Shown here: positions 24,576-32,855 of the stretch, in pieces
How positions within the stretch are numbered: the stretch's first letter is position 1
How the letters are laid out: every line of letters starts with the position of its first letter
Source: Chitinophagia bacterium
GTDB taxonomy: Bacteria; Bacteroidota; Bacteroidia; Chitinophagales; Chitinophagaceae
DNA length: 33,000 bases
Direction of reading: 5' to 3'
NCBI GenBank assembly: GCA_009920495.1
Contig: RFZW01000010.1
Span: 1 to 33,000, forward strand
Notes under the pieces: model-generated
The model's input: only the letters and a program-made list of their open reading frames with translations
Told to the model about the DNA's origin: nothing
The model's database searches: none
Translations under genes and position numbers: made by a program

Positions 24576-26318
24576 ATGTCCAATTTTCAAGTAAAAGTTT
24601 CGCCTAAAAATTATGACGCAGTCATTGTTGGTTCAGGCGCAGGAGGCGGAATGTCAGCCTATGTTTTAGCAAAGGCTGGTCTTAAAGTTTGTTTGTTAGA
24701 AGCTGGTCCTGAATTTGATCCAGCTAAAAACTCATCACAACTAAAAAATCCATGGGAATCACCGCGTCGTGGTGCCAGTACCAAAATGCGTCCATTTGGC
24801 GATTTTGATGCTTCCTATTGGGGTTGGGAAATAGATGGCGAACCATATACGCAAACGCCAGGTAGTGATAAATTTGAGTGGTGGAGAGCTAGAATGGTGG
24901 GGGGTCGTACCAACCATTGGGGTCGTATTTCATTGCGATTTGGGCCCAAAGATTTTAAAAGAAGAAGTATTGACGGCTTAGGCGACGATTGGCCAATAGG
25001 TTATGAGGACATCAAACCTTATTATGATAAAATTGATAAATTAATTGGCGTATACGGAACGAATGAAGGGTTACCAAATGATCCAGATGGTATTTTTTTA
25101 CCGCCGCCAAAACCAAGGTTGCATGAGTTGATGTTTAAAAAAGCAGCAACAGGAATTAACATTCCAGTGATTCCTTCCCGTTTATCTATTTTAACTAAAA
25201 AAATAAATGATGATCGTGGAGTTTGTTTTTACTGCGGTCAATGTAATCGTTCCTGTAAAGTGTACGGTGATTTTTCTTCTTCTTCAGTTTTAGTTCGACC
25301 AGCACTATTAACAGGTAATGTGGATTTAATTACTGGAGCTATGGCGCGTGAAGTTATAACGGACAGAGAAGGTAAAGCAGTTGGCATTTCTTATGTCAAC
25401 AAAGCCGACAGACAGGAGTATCAAATTAATGCAAAAATAGTTGTGTTAGGTGCAAGTACTTGTGAAACTGCGCGTTTATTATTAAATTCAAAATCATCCA
25501 AACATCCAAATGGTTTGGCTAATAGTTCAGGCGTTGTAGGACATTATTTACATGATTCAACCGGGGCTGCTTTAGGTGGCGTTATTCCAAGTTTGTTTGG
25601 TCGTAAGCGTTATAACGAAGATGGTGTAGGTGGTATGCACGTGTATACACCTTGGTGGTTGGATAATAAAAAATTAAATTTTCCTAGAGGATACCATATT
25701 GAATACTGGGGTGGTATGAGCCAGCCAGGTTACGGATTTGGCATGGGCCAACAAGGATTGAATGGTAAGTTTCAAGTCAATGGTAGAACCAAGGAAGCTG
25801 GCGGATATGGCGAATCATTAAAAGAGGATGTACGCTTTTTTTATGGTGCGAGTGTAGGTATGGGCGGAAGAGGTGAAGCGGTGCCAAGGTTTGAAAATCA
25901 TTGTAAAATTGATCCGGATGTAGTGGACAAATATGGTATTCCTGTATTAAAGTTTGATTGTAAAAATTCAGAATACGAAGTACAACAAGCAAAACATATG
26001 AAGGAAACCTTCCGTGAAATTATGCATGAAATGGGCGCGGTAATTACTTGGGGTGATCAAGATGATGCAAGTAATAAATATGGATTATCAAATCCAGGTA
26101 ATATTATTCATGAAGCTGGAACAGTTCGTATGGGTAGTGATAAAAAAACATCTGCATTAAATGCATTTGGACAAGCCCATGATTGTAAAAATTTATTCTG
26201 TGTAGATGGTTCAGTATTTACCTCACAAGCAGATAAAAATATTACATGGACCATTTTGGCATTGTCAATGCGTACTTCAGAATATATTTTGGATCAGTTA
26301 CAAAAGAAAAATTTATAA
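24576..26318 (+). CDS. GMC-family FAD oxidoreductase (sugar/polyol dehydrogenase-like catalytic subunit)
   Basis: A 580-residue flavoprotein. The FAD site is YDAVIVGSGAGGGMSAYVLA with LLEAGPEFD; MVGGRTNHWGRISLRF is the second GMC motif; and the C-terminal region has HEAGTVRMG and DGSVFTSQADKNIT. A four-Cys cluster C217-x2-C220-x2-C223-x3-C227 (CFYCGQCNRSC) resembles the Cys-rich site that holds a [3Fe-4S] cluster in FAD-dependent glucose and fructose dehydrogenases. It has no signal peptide. The next gene, 19 nt downstream, codes a Tat-signal small subunit, so export as a folded complex is likely. No cytochrome c subunit is encoded nearby. The substrate is unknown. Confidence 0.85.
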   Translation: MSNFQVKVSPKNYDAVIVGSGAGGGMSAYVLAKAGLKVCLLEAGPEFDPAKNSSQLKNPWESPRRGASTKMRPFGDFDASYWGWEIDGEPYTQTPGSDKFEWWRARMVGGRTNHWGRISLRFGPKDFKRRSIDGLGDDWPIGYEDIKPYYDKIDKLIGVYGTNEGLPNDPDGIFLPPPKPRLHELMFKKAATGINIPVIPSRLSILTKKINDDRGVCFYCGQCNRSCKVYGDFSSSSVLVRPALLTGNVDLITGAMAREVITDREGKAVGISYVNKADRQEYQINAKIVVLGASTCETARLLLNSKSSKHPNGLANSSGVVGHYLHDSTGAALGGVIPSLFGRKRYNEDGVGGMHVYTPWWLDNKKLNFPRGYHIEYWGGMSQPGYGFGMGQQGLNGKFQVNGRTKEAGGYGESLKEDVRFFYGASVGMGGRGEAVPRFENHCKIDPDVVDKYGIPVLKFDCKNSEYEVQQAKHMKETFREIMHEMGAVITWGDQDDASNKYGLSNPGNIIHEAGTVRMGSDKKTSALNAFGQAHDCKNLFCVDGSVFTSQADKNITWTILALSMRTSEYILDQLQKKNL

Positions 26319-26337
26319 TTAAATAAAAATATTGATC

Positions 26338-26979
26338 ATGGATAGAAGAGATTCCATTAAAGCGTTGGTGTTAGGCACAGTTTCCGCAGGTGTATTACTT
26401 GAGGCTTGCAAAAATACGAATACCACTGTTGCAGAAGTGAACATGGACGATCGTATGCAGGAGGAGAAAGATTACTTAGTAAAAGTAAAAGCACAACCCA
26501 ATTTTTTTGATGCACAGGAAATGGCTACCATCACTGTACTAGCTGATATTATTATGCCTAAGGATGCGGTAAGTGGCTCAGCGTCAGATGCAAAAGTGCC
26601 TGAATTTATTGAGTTTATCGTAAAGGATATGCCTGATCATCAAGTGCCAGTGCGTGGCGGCTTAAGATGGTTGGATTTGCATTGTTATAAGAAACATGAA
26701 AAAGCATTTGTTGATTTAACAAAGCCGCAGCAAATAGAAATTGTAGATGAAATTGCGTATCCAAATAAGGCGAAACCAGAAGTAGCACAAGGGGTTAGCT
26801 TTTTTAATAAAATGCGCGACTTGGTTACCACCGGATTTTATACTTCTGAAATTGGGGTAAAGGATTTGGGCTATATGGGGAATGTGCCTAACCAATGGAA
26901 TGGGGTACCTGATGAAGTATTAAAGCAACATGGATTAGCTTATACAGAGAAAGAATTGAAGGAGTGTATCACTTATTAA
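26338..26979 (+). CDS. Gluconate 2-dehydrogenase subunit 3 family protein with Tat/lipoprotein-like signal
   Basis: A 213-residue partner of GMC dehydrogenases (PF13618 type). The N-terminus MDRRDSIKALVLG has twin arginines and a hydrophobic stretch, ending in LLEAC, which could be a lipobox; so a Tat-exported lipoprotein is plausible. The body has the family pattern ITVLADIIMPKDAVSGSAS, VPEFIEFIVKDMP and GLRWLDLHCYKK. In related dehydrogenases this gamma subunit is needed to export and mature the FAD subunit. ATG 26338 is chosen over the TTG two codons upstream. A strong bidirectional terminator follows. Confidence 0.85.
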   Translation: MDRRDSIKALVLGTVSAGVLLEACKNTNTTVAEVNMDDRMQEEKDYLVKVKAQPNFFDAQEMATITVLADIIMPKDAVSGSASDAKVPEFIEFIVKDMPDHQVPVRGGLRWLDLHCYKKHEKAFVDLTKPQQIEIVDEIAYPNKAKPEVAQGVSFFNKMRDLVTTGFYTSEIGVKDLGYMGNVPNQWNGVPDEVLKQHGLAYTEKELKECITY

Positions 26980-26998
26980 TTCTTCTAATGATTTTAAT

Positions 26999-27038
26999 AA
27001 AAACAAAGCCCTTCGAATTTTCGAAGGGCTTTGTTTTT
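26999..27038. terminator. Strong bidirectional terminator
   Basis: AAAAACAAAGCCCTTCGAA 26999-27017 pairs perfectly with 27020-27038 (19 bp, loop TT as drawn). A-run and T-run on the two sides make it work on both strands, between the oxidoreductase operon and the convergent metG. Confidence 0.85.
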
Positions 27039-27072
27039 AGTGAGTTTTTTATAAAATATAAGGGCTCGGAAT

Positions 27073-29208
27073 TTATGAAATTTTACTTCCGGCAGCAATC
27101 GCTTCACTAGGTTGCACAAAGTATAATTTACCATGGGCATCTTCGGCCATTAAAATCATTCCTTTACTTTCAACACCACGCATTTTGCGAGGCGCTAGGT
27201 TTGCCACTACCATTACTTGCTTTCCAATAATGGCAGCTGGGTCAAAATGCATGGCGATACCTGATAAAATGGTTCTTTTTTCCAAACCCAAATCCACTTC
27301 TAATTGTAATAATTTATCTGCTTTCTCCACCTTCTTCGCATCAATGATCGTACCTACGCGCAAATCAATTTTACCAAAATCGTCGAAAACAATTTCAGTT
27401 TTGAATGCATGGTCATTCGCTTCAGGAGCGCTACTAGCATCAGTGTTAGTGTTGGTATCCATCGTAATTTTTTTTGCTTTTAAATTTGTTTGCAATTGGG
27501 TTAATTCTGCTTCAATCTCTTCGTCCTCAATTTTTCTAAATAACAATTCGGGAGGTCGTAAGTTATAACCCACTTTTAATAAATTAAAGTTCCCTGCATT
27601 TTCCCAGTCCAACATTTTGTCCACTACTTTCATTAAGTAGCACATTTTTTTAGCAGTAAATGGTAAAAAAGGATTTACCAAAATGGCAAGGTTCGCACAT
27701 AATTGCAAGCAAGCATGCATACAGTTGTCAATTTTAGCTTGTGCAGTTGGGTCGGTCGCTAAATTTTTAGCCACAATCCAAGGTTCCTTTTTTTGCATGT
27801 ATTGATTTCCAATACGCGCTAAATTGATCACTTCAAATTGGGCGTCTCTAAATTTATATTGCTCCAGTAATTCAGTAATTTTTGCTTTGCTATCTTTTAC
27901 ACTTTGTAAAATAGCGTTGTCCTCCTCGTCTAATAAATCAGGATGAATGGGGGGTACCTTGCCCTTGCATAATTTATGCATCAATACCCAAGTTCTATTT
28001 ACAAAATTAGCGAAGATGCTTACTAGTTCACCATTCACCGATTCCTGGAATCCTTTCCATGTAAATTCGCTGTCCTTTGATTCAGGTGCGATAGAAGTTA
28101 AATAGAAGCGTAAGCTATCAGCTAATCCTGTGCCACCATTTTCTTTTTTAATCCATTTATTAATGTAGTCATCCATTTCAATACTCCAACCTTTGGAAGT
28201 ACTCATTTTGTCGCCCTCTAAATTCATGAACTCATTGGCAGGCACATTTTCAGGTAAAATATGACCATGTAATTTTAACATGATTGGGAAAATGATACAA
28301 TGAAAAACAATATTATCTTTTCCTATGAAGTGGACCAATTTAGTTTCAGTATCATTCCAATAAGGGGTCCAATCTTTTCCATTATCTTTTGCCCATTGCT
28401 TAGTAGCGCTGATATAACCGATAGGTGCATCAAACCACACATACAATACTTTACCATCACCACCTGCCACAGGAACTTTCACACCCCAATCTAAATCACG
28501 TGTCACCGCCCTAGGCTGTAATCCACCATCAATCCAACTTTTGCATTGACCTACTACTGCAGCACGCCAATCATTCGCATGCTCCTTTAAAATCCATTCG
28601 CGTAAAAAATCTTCATGTTTATTTAAAGGCAAATACCAATGCGTGGTTTCTTTTTTTATAGGCGCGTTACCACTTAAAGTACTTACTGGATTAATTAATT
28701 CTTCGGGGCTTAAGCTTTTGCCACATTTTTCACACTGGTCTCCATAGGCTTCATGATGTCCGCAATTGGGACAAGTGCCTTTTATATATCTGTCCGCTAA
28801 AAAACTATTTGCTGCGGCATCAAAGTATTGCAATGAAGTTTTGGTTTCTAAATCGCCCTTGGCTTCAAGATCTTTAAAAAATGCACTAGCGGTTTCATGA
28901 TGCAATGCATCGCTGGTGCGATGATAAATATCAAATGCGATTCCTAGATCTTTAAAATTTTGTTCAATGATCGGGTGGTACTTATCAATAATAGCTTGTG
29001 CAGTGGTTCCCTCCTTGGTTGCCTGGATGGGGATAGCAGTGCCATGTTCGTCACTTCCACAAACAAAAACCACATCTCTTTTTTGCGCTTTTAAATAACG
29101 GACGTAAATATCCGCAGGCAAATACGCGCCTGCTAAATGGCCAATATGCTTCAAACCATTCGCATAGGGAAGGGCTGCGGTAATCAAATATCTTTTTGGC
29201 GTGTTCAT
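27073..29208 (-). CDS. metG: Methionyl-tRNA synthetase with C-terminal tRNA-binding domain
   Basis: A 711-residue class I synthetase that charges tRNA-Met. PYANGLKHIGHLAG holds the HIGH motif (residues 21-24). A zinc knuckle follows (CPNCGHHEAYGDQCEKCGKS, about residues 146-165). The second signature is KMSTS (in EGDKMSTSKGW), a usual variant. The anticodon-binding helical domain follows, then a linker and an OB-fold tRNA-binding domain (from about residue 600: FGKIDLRVGTIIDAKKVEKA). The gene is intact, unlike ileS. ATG 29208 is preceded by a promoter whose -7 box ends 5 nt upstream, so a leaderless message is likely. It diverges from the LD-carboxypeptidase gene. Confidence 0.95.
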   Translation of the reverse strand: MNTPKRYLITAALPYANGLKHIGHLAGAYLPADIYVRYLKAQKRDVVFVCGSDEHGTAIPIQATKEGTTAQAIIDKYHPIIEQNFKDLGIAFDIYHRTSDALHHETASAFFKDLEAKGDLETKTSLQYFDAAANSFLADRYIKGTCPNCGHHEAYGDQCEKCGKSLSPEELINPVSTLSGNAPIKKETTHWYLPLNKHEDFLREWILKEHANDWRAAVVGQCKSWIDGGLQPRAVTRDLDWGVKVPVAGGDGKVLYVWFDAPIGYISATKQWAKDNGKDWTPYWNDTETKLVHFIGKDNIVFHCIIFPIMLKLHGHILPENVPANEFMNLEGDKMSTSKGWSIEMDDYINKWIKKENGGTGLADSLRFYLTSIAPESKDSEFTWKGFQESVNGELVSIFANFVNRTWVLMHKLCKGKVPPIHPDLLDEEDNAILQSVKDSKAKITELLEQYKFRDAQFEVINLARIGNQYMQKKEPWIVAKNLATDPTAQAKIDNCMHACLQLCANLAILVNPFLPFTAKKMCYLMKVVDKMLDWENAGNFNLLKVGYNLRPPELLFRKIEDEEIEAELTQLQTNLKAKKITMDTNTNTDASSAPEANDHAFKTEIVFDDFGKIDLRVGTIIDAKKVEKADKLLQLEVDLGLEKRTILSGIAMHFDPAAIIGKQVMVVANLAPRKMRGVESKGMILMAEDAHGKLYFVQPSEAIAAGSKIS

Positions 29209-29213
29209 TGCTG

Positions 29214-29243
29214 CAAAAGTACTTAATTTGTGTTATGATTCAA
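29214..29243 (-). promoter_or_regulatory. Predicted metG promoter (TTG-N19-TACTTTTG)
   Basis: On the minus strand, TTG (29243-29241) and TACTTTTG (29221-29214) are exact matches with 19-nt spacing. The -33 element lies inside the first codons of the divergent LD-carboxypeptidase gene, and the -7 box ends 5 nt before the metG ATG. Confidence 0.65.
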
Positions 29244-30137
29244 CCGCCAATCCTCATTCCTGGAGACACTATTGGGATCACATGCCCAGCAGGTTCCATC
29301 CCCTTGGAAAAGGTGCAAAATTGCATCCTGACCCTTGAAAAATGGGGGTTTAAGGTAAAATTGGGCAAAACAGTGGGGTCAAAAAAGGACTGTTTCTCGG
29401 CTTCAGATGCGGAAAGAGCAGCAGAACTAGAGCAAATGTTGGACGATGCAAATATCAAAGCGGTATTGTGTGCGAGGGGTGGCTATGGCTTAAGTAGAAT
29501 CATTGATCAAATAAACTTTTCCGGGTTTAATCAAAATCCAAAATGGGTGATCGGCTTTAGTGATATTACTGTTTTGCATGCCGCTATTCAAAAGCAAAAT
29601 ACTATGAGTATTCATGGCCCCATGGCAGCTGCATTTAATAAAGGAGCGGAGGGAGCAATTTATATCCAGTCCTTAAAAAATATTTTGCTTGGCGAAGATG
29701 AAGTGATCCAAGTAGCAGCGCATTCATTCAATAAGCAGGGAACGGTCACAGCAAACCTTATTGGAGGTAATTTATGTATGATTGCGCATTTAATAGGATC
29801 TAAAAATGCGATGAACACCAAGGGTAAAATTTTATTTATTGAAGATGTGGGCGAAGCGCATTATAATCTAGATCGATTAATTTTACAATGTAAAAATGCT
29901 GGGTTATTGGATGATTTAGCAGGCCTGGTTGTTGGTGGGTTTACCGAATTAAAAGATAACGCAGCCGATTTTGGGGCCACTGCCTATGAAATCATTCACG
30001 CACATATTTCAAATTTCAATTACCCTGTATGTTTTGATTTTCCTATAAGTCATGCTTTGGAAAACTTTGCAGTTAAGGAAGGAGGTACATACTCATTCGA
30101 AGTAACCAAGGACGGGAGCATCTTAAAAACGCGTTAA
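29235..30137 (+). CDS. LD-carboxypeptidase (S66 / MccF-like serine peptidase)
   Basis: A 300-residue cytoplasmic serine peptidase of the LdcA/MccF family; LdcA removes the terminal D-Ala of murein tetrapeptides during recycling. It shows IPGDTIGITCPAGSI at the N-terminus, LCARGGYGLSRIIDQI, WVIGFSDITVLH with the nucleophile Ser, FIEDVGEAHYNLDR with the catalytic Glu, and FDFPISHALENFAV with the catalytic His. Nothing suggests microcin immunity, so murein recycling is the likelier role. ATG 29235 (MIQPPILIPGD) is chosen over the TTG at 29196, which lies antisense within metG. Confidence 0.9.
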   Translation: MIQPPILIPGDTIGITCPAGSIPLEKVQNCILTLEKWGFKVKLGKTVGSKKDCFSASDAERAAELEQMLDDANIKAVLCARGGYGLSRIIDQINFSGFNQNPKWVIGFSDITVLHAAIQKQNTMSIHGPMAAAFNKGAEGAIYIQSLKNILLGEDEVIQVAAHSFNKQGTVTANLIGGNLCMIAHLIGSKNAMNTKGKILFIEDVGEAHYNLDRLILQCKNAGLLDDLAGLVVGGFTELKDNAADFGATAYEIIHAHISNFNYPVCFDFPISHALENFAVKEGGTYSFEVTKDGSILKTR

Positions 30138-30146
30138 TATTAACGC
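30131..30146. repeat. 16-bp perfect palindrome at the LD-carboxypeptidase stop codon
   Basis: GCGTTAATATTAACGC is its own reverse complement and contains the stop codon of the gene. There is no T-run, so it is not a standard terminator. Confidence 0.4.
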
Positions 30147-30175
30147 CTAATACCCATTCAAGCTAAATATTGTAT

Positions 30176-30183
30176 TAAATTTG
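30176..30183 (+). promoter_or_regulatory. Predicted -7 box of the secreted protein gene
   Basis: TAAATTTG matches TAnnTTTG and ends 20 nt before ATG 30204, supporting that start. No -33 TTG is clear. Confidence 0.45.
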
Positions 30184-30203
30184 TGTATATAAATTCGAAT
30201 ACT

Positions 30204-31793
30204 ATGAAAAAGTCAATTTTAAGTTTTTTGATCACTCTATTCATTGGAGGGCAATGGTGTCAAGCGCAGTCTTATATTGCATCTGCCATCGAAAAAACCG
30301 ATAAGGAGGCCATGCAGTATGAGGTGTTGGGAAAAGTAGGTAGTCATTATTGGATTTTTAAAAATAATGCAGGTGTTTCAACGATTGCACAGTATAATGA
30401 GCAGATGCAGATTGTTAAGCAGAACGATTTATCTTTTTTACCAAAAGCATTGAATGGATTAGAGTTTATAACATCCAATGATCAGGTGGTTGTTTTTTAT
30501 CAATTCCAAGTGAACGCTACCGTATATGCAGCAGTTGCAAAACTAAATGCAGATGGTAAATTAATCGGGGAGCCTAAAATTATGGATACTGCTGATAAAG
30601 TAAGGCCAGGTTCAGGCACGAAGGTTTTTAATTTATTGAGAAGTGATGATCACGAAAAAATATTATTGTTCAGCATCAATACCACAAAGGCATCTGCTAT
30701 TAAAGTAAAAGCACTTTCGCTAAATAAAAATTTCGAGTTACAATCTGAAGCTGAAATTACCGTACAATCTCAAAATAAAAAAAGTGCCTTATCCGATTTT
30801 GCATTGGATAATCAAGGCAATTTGTTTTGCTTGCGTAATATCACCCAGACCAATATGGCGCCTGCAGTGAGTTTATTGTATTTGTCCGCTGATGGAAAAG
30901 AAGTGATTGAATCTGCGATTGTAAACAATAGTTTGCAATTGGATGATATCAGACTAAAAGTAGATAATGCAAAAGGGCAAGTGATTTTAAACTCCTTTTA
31001 TGCCACAGAAAAAAAAGGGCATGTGGAAGGCTTGTATTCTTATTTATGGGACATTGCAGCTAAGAAAGAAATATTAACGAATGCAAATCGCTTTACTGAT
31101 TTTAACAGAGGTGCTGTTTCAAGTAAGCGAAATTTAAAAGATGTTTTTGATACCTACTATTTGGATAAGGTAGCTACGCAAGCAGATGGTAGTTATACAG
31201 TGATTGCGGAAGCTGCAGATTCCTATTCAAATCGAAACAACTATTTTTCAAGATGGGATTTTTATTGGGGCGGTGCGTTTTACAATCCATTTATGTTTAA
31301 TTATTGGAATAGGCCATTTGGTTTTTATCCATGGGCACGTTTTGGTTGGGGTATGGGGCCATGGGGCTTTAATTCCTGGGGTAATCCTTTTATTTGGGGC
31401 AATCCGTTTGCCACTTTTGGCTATCCAACAGTTACTTATAATGCTAATAAAATCGCCCTTTTGTCATTTGATGGAACAGGTAATTTGCAATGGATTAAAA
31501 CAATTGACAAATCTCAAAACGATCAAAATGTGGACCAGTTCATTGGCTATGGCACTATCGAAAATCAGAATGGGGTACATTTTTTATACCATCAAAAACA
31601 TAAGGGGCAGCATACTTTAGTTTTTAATAGTTTATCAAAGCAAGGGCAATTAGAAAAAGGCGCAGTAGTCATAGCTAATGAGAAAAACTATGAATGGATG
31701 CCACGAATGTTGAAGCAAGTGAGTGACAATGAAGCTATTTTACCTTATCAATATAAAAATAGAATTGGTTTCGCAAAAGTTAAATTTAAATAG
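30204..31793 (+). CDS. Secreted protein of unknown function with aromatic/Gly-rich patch
   Basis: I do not recognise a named family. The 529-residue protein starts with a Sec signal peptide (MKKSILSFLITLFIGGQWCQAQS, cut probably after CQA). The body is made of short beta-rich segments of about 40-60 residues with motifs such as LNADGKLIGE, LDNQGNLFCLR, LSADGKEVIE and LSFDGTGNLQW, suggesting a beta-propeller-like fold. Between about residues 347 and 407 lies a patch extremely rich in Trp, Phe, Tyr, Gly, Asn and Pro (for example GWGMGPWGFNSWGNPF). It is followed 6 nt later by the DUF6427 gene, so the two may be co-transcribed. Confidence 0.75.
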   Translation: MKKSILSFLITLFIGGQWCQAQSYIASAIEKTDKEAMQYEVLGKVGSHYWIFKNNAGVSTIAQYNEQMQIVKQNDLSFLPKALNGLEFITSNDQVVVFYQFQVNATVYAAVAKLNADGKLIGEPKIMDTADKVRPGSGTKVFNLLRSDDHEKILLFSINTTKASAIKVKALSLNKNFELQSEAEITVQSQNKKSALSDFALDNQGNLFCLRNITQTNMAPAVSLLYLSADGKEVIESAIVNNSLQLDDIRLKVDNAKGQVILNSFYATEKKGHVEGLYSYLWDIAAKKEILTNANRFTDFNRGAVSSKRNLKDVFDTYYLDKVATQADGSYTVIAEAADSYSNRNNYFSRWDFYWGGAFYNPFMFNYWNRPFGFYPWARFGWGMGPWGFNSWGNPFIWGNPFATFGYPTVTYNANKIALLSFDGTGNLQWIKTIDKSQNDQNVDQFIGYGTIENQNGVHFLYHQKHKGQHTLVFNSLSKQGQLEKGAVVIANEKNYEWMPRMLKQVSDNEAILPYQYKNRIGFAKVKFK

Positions 31794-31799
31794 CACAAA

Positions 31800-32771
31800 G
31801 TGGTTTTTTTATTCAGAGATAAAGCGGACATTAATTTAATTTTTATACTTGTATTAAGTGTAATTCTACATTTTCATCAATGGATTACACCGCCAATTGT
31901 TATCGCTAACGAGTCAGATGGCTTGTTGGCTTATTTATTAATACATTATATAAGACCCCTGCCGCCCATCGCATTGGTGCTATTTTTTCAATTGCTCGTA
32001 GTTAGTCAAGCAATACGTTTAAATGCTTTGTTGAGTCAATTTAAAATGTTTCAAAACATTACATATTTACCAGCTTTTGCCTATATCATATTAACCGGAT
32101 TATTTCCTTATTGGGATGAAATTAGTGCAGGATTAATTTCTAATTCATTGGTGATTTGGATACTTATTAAAATTTTTAGATTGTATGATCAAACACAACC
32201 CAAAACACTTGAATTTAATATTGGATTAATTGTAGGCGTTTCTATCTTATTATATGAACCTATTGCTATTTTAATTCCGGTTGTTTTATTTGCGCTTGCC
32301 ATTATTCGACCCTTTAGGTTACCTGAGTGGTTAGTATTATTGATGGGTATTCTACTTCCTTTTTATTTTGTATTTGCATTTGTTTTTTTAACCAATCAGG
32401 CGAGTCATTTCACCCAATTTTTACCAAGATTGGATTGGGAAAATCCATTGGTAAAGCCTGAGCTAAATATCATTTTAGCTTTAGGCATCATGGGGGTGCA
32501 ATTAATAACAGGTTTTTATTTTTGGCAACAACAGCAATCTCGTTTTATCATACAGGTACGTAAATACTGGGGGGTCCTTTTCTTGACCCTATTGGTTTGT
32601 TTTTTCCAACCCATTGTTTTTTCCTCTCAAGCTTTATATGCTTCTGCAATCATTTTAACCCCATTGGCCTGTTTTATAAGTTTTGCTTATGCAACCCCAA
32701 AAAGGCTATTGATTCCCAACCTTTTATTTTGGTCCGCCGCCTTGGTTATTGTGTATAACCACCTTGCATAA
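31800..32771 (+). CDS. DUF6427-type integral membrane protein
   Basis: A 323-residue polytopic protein with about nine hydrophobic helices and the start VFLFRDKADINLIFILVLSV, resembling Bacteroidota proteins labelled DUF6427. Two conserved-looking spots are FHQWITPPIV with NESDGLLAYLL, and YEPIAILIPVVLFALAIIRPFRLPEW, the latter seen in all members I recall. Function is unknown; in relatives the gene often stands near purine or cell-wall genes. GTG 31800 gives the natural start and lies 6 nt after the preceding stop codon. Confidence 0.75.
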   Translation: MVFLFRDKADINLIFILVLSVILHFHQWITPPIVIANESDGLLAYLLIHYIRPLPPIALVLFFQLLVVSQAIRLNALLSQFKMFQNITYLPAFAYIILTGLFPYWDEISAGLISNSLVIWILIKIFRLYDQTQPKTLEFNIGLIVGVSILLYEPIAILIPVVLFALAIIRPFRLPEWLVLLMGILLPFYFVFAFVFLTNQASHFTQFLPRLDWENPLVKPELNIILALGIMGVQLITGFYFWQQQQSRFIIQVRKYWGVLFLTLLVCFFQPIVFSSQALYASAIILTPLACFISFAYATPKRLLIPNLLFWSAALVIVYNHLA

Positions 32772-32808
32772 GTGAAGAATTTACCCCAAATTAGCAAGCA
32801 TAATTTGT

Positions 32809-32816
32809 TAACTTTG
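32809..32816 (+). promoter_or_regulatory. Predicted -7 box of purQ
   Basis: TAACTTTG matches TAnnTTTG, 39 nt before ATG 32856. The -33 element is not clear. Confidence 0.4.
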
Positions 32817-32855
32817 TTCCTTCATTACCTACCTTAAAATATTAATCTTTAGTAT

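Noticed and set aside
29235..30137. Microcin C immunity protein MccF
   Set aside because: Same S66 family, but no microcin genes are near and length and motifs fit general LD-carboxypeptidases equally well.
31204..31620. Second ORF of 138 codons inside the secreted protein gene
   Set aside because: Overlaps the aromatic-rich segment in another frame; hydrophobic low-complexity reading is explained by the base bias of the main frame.
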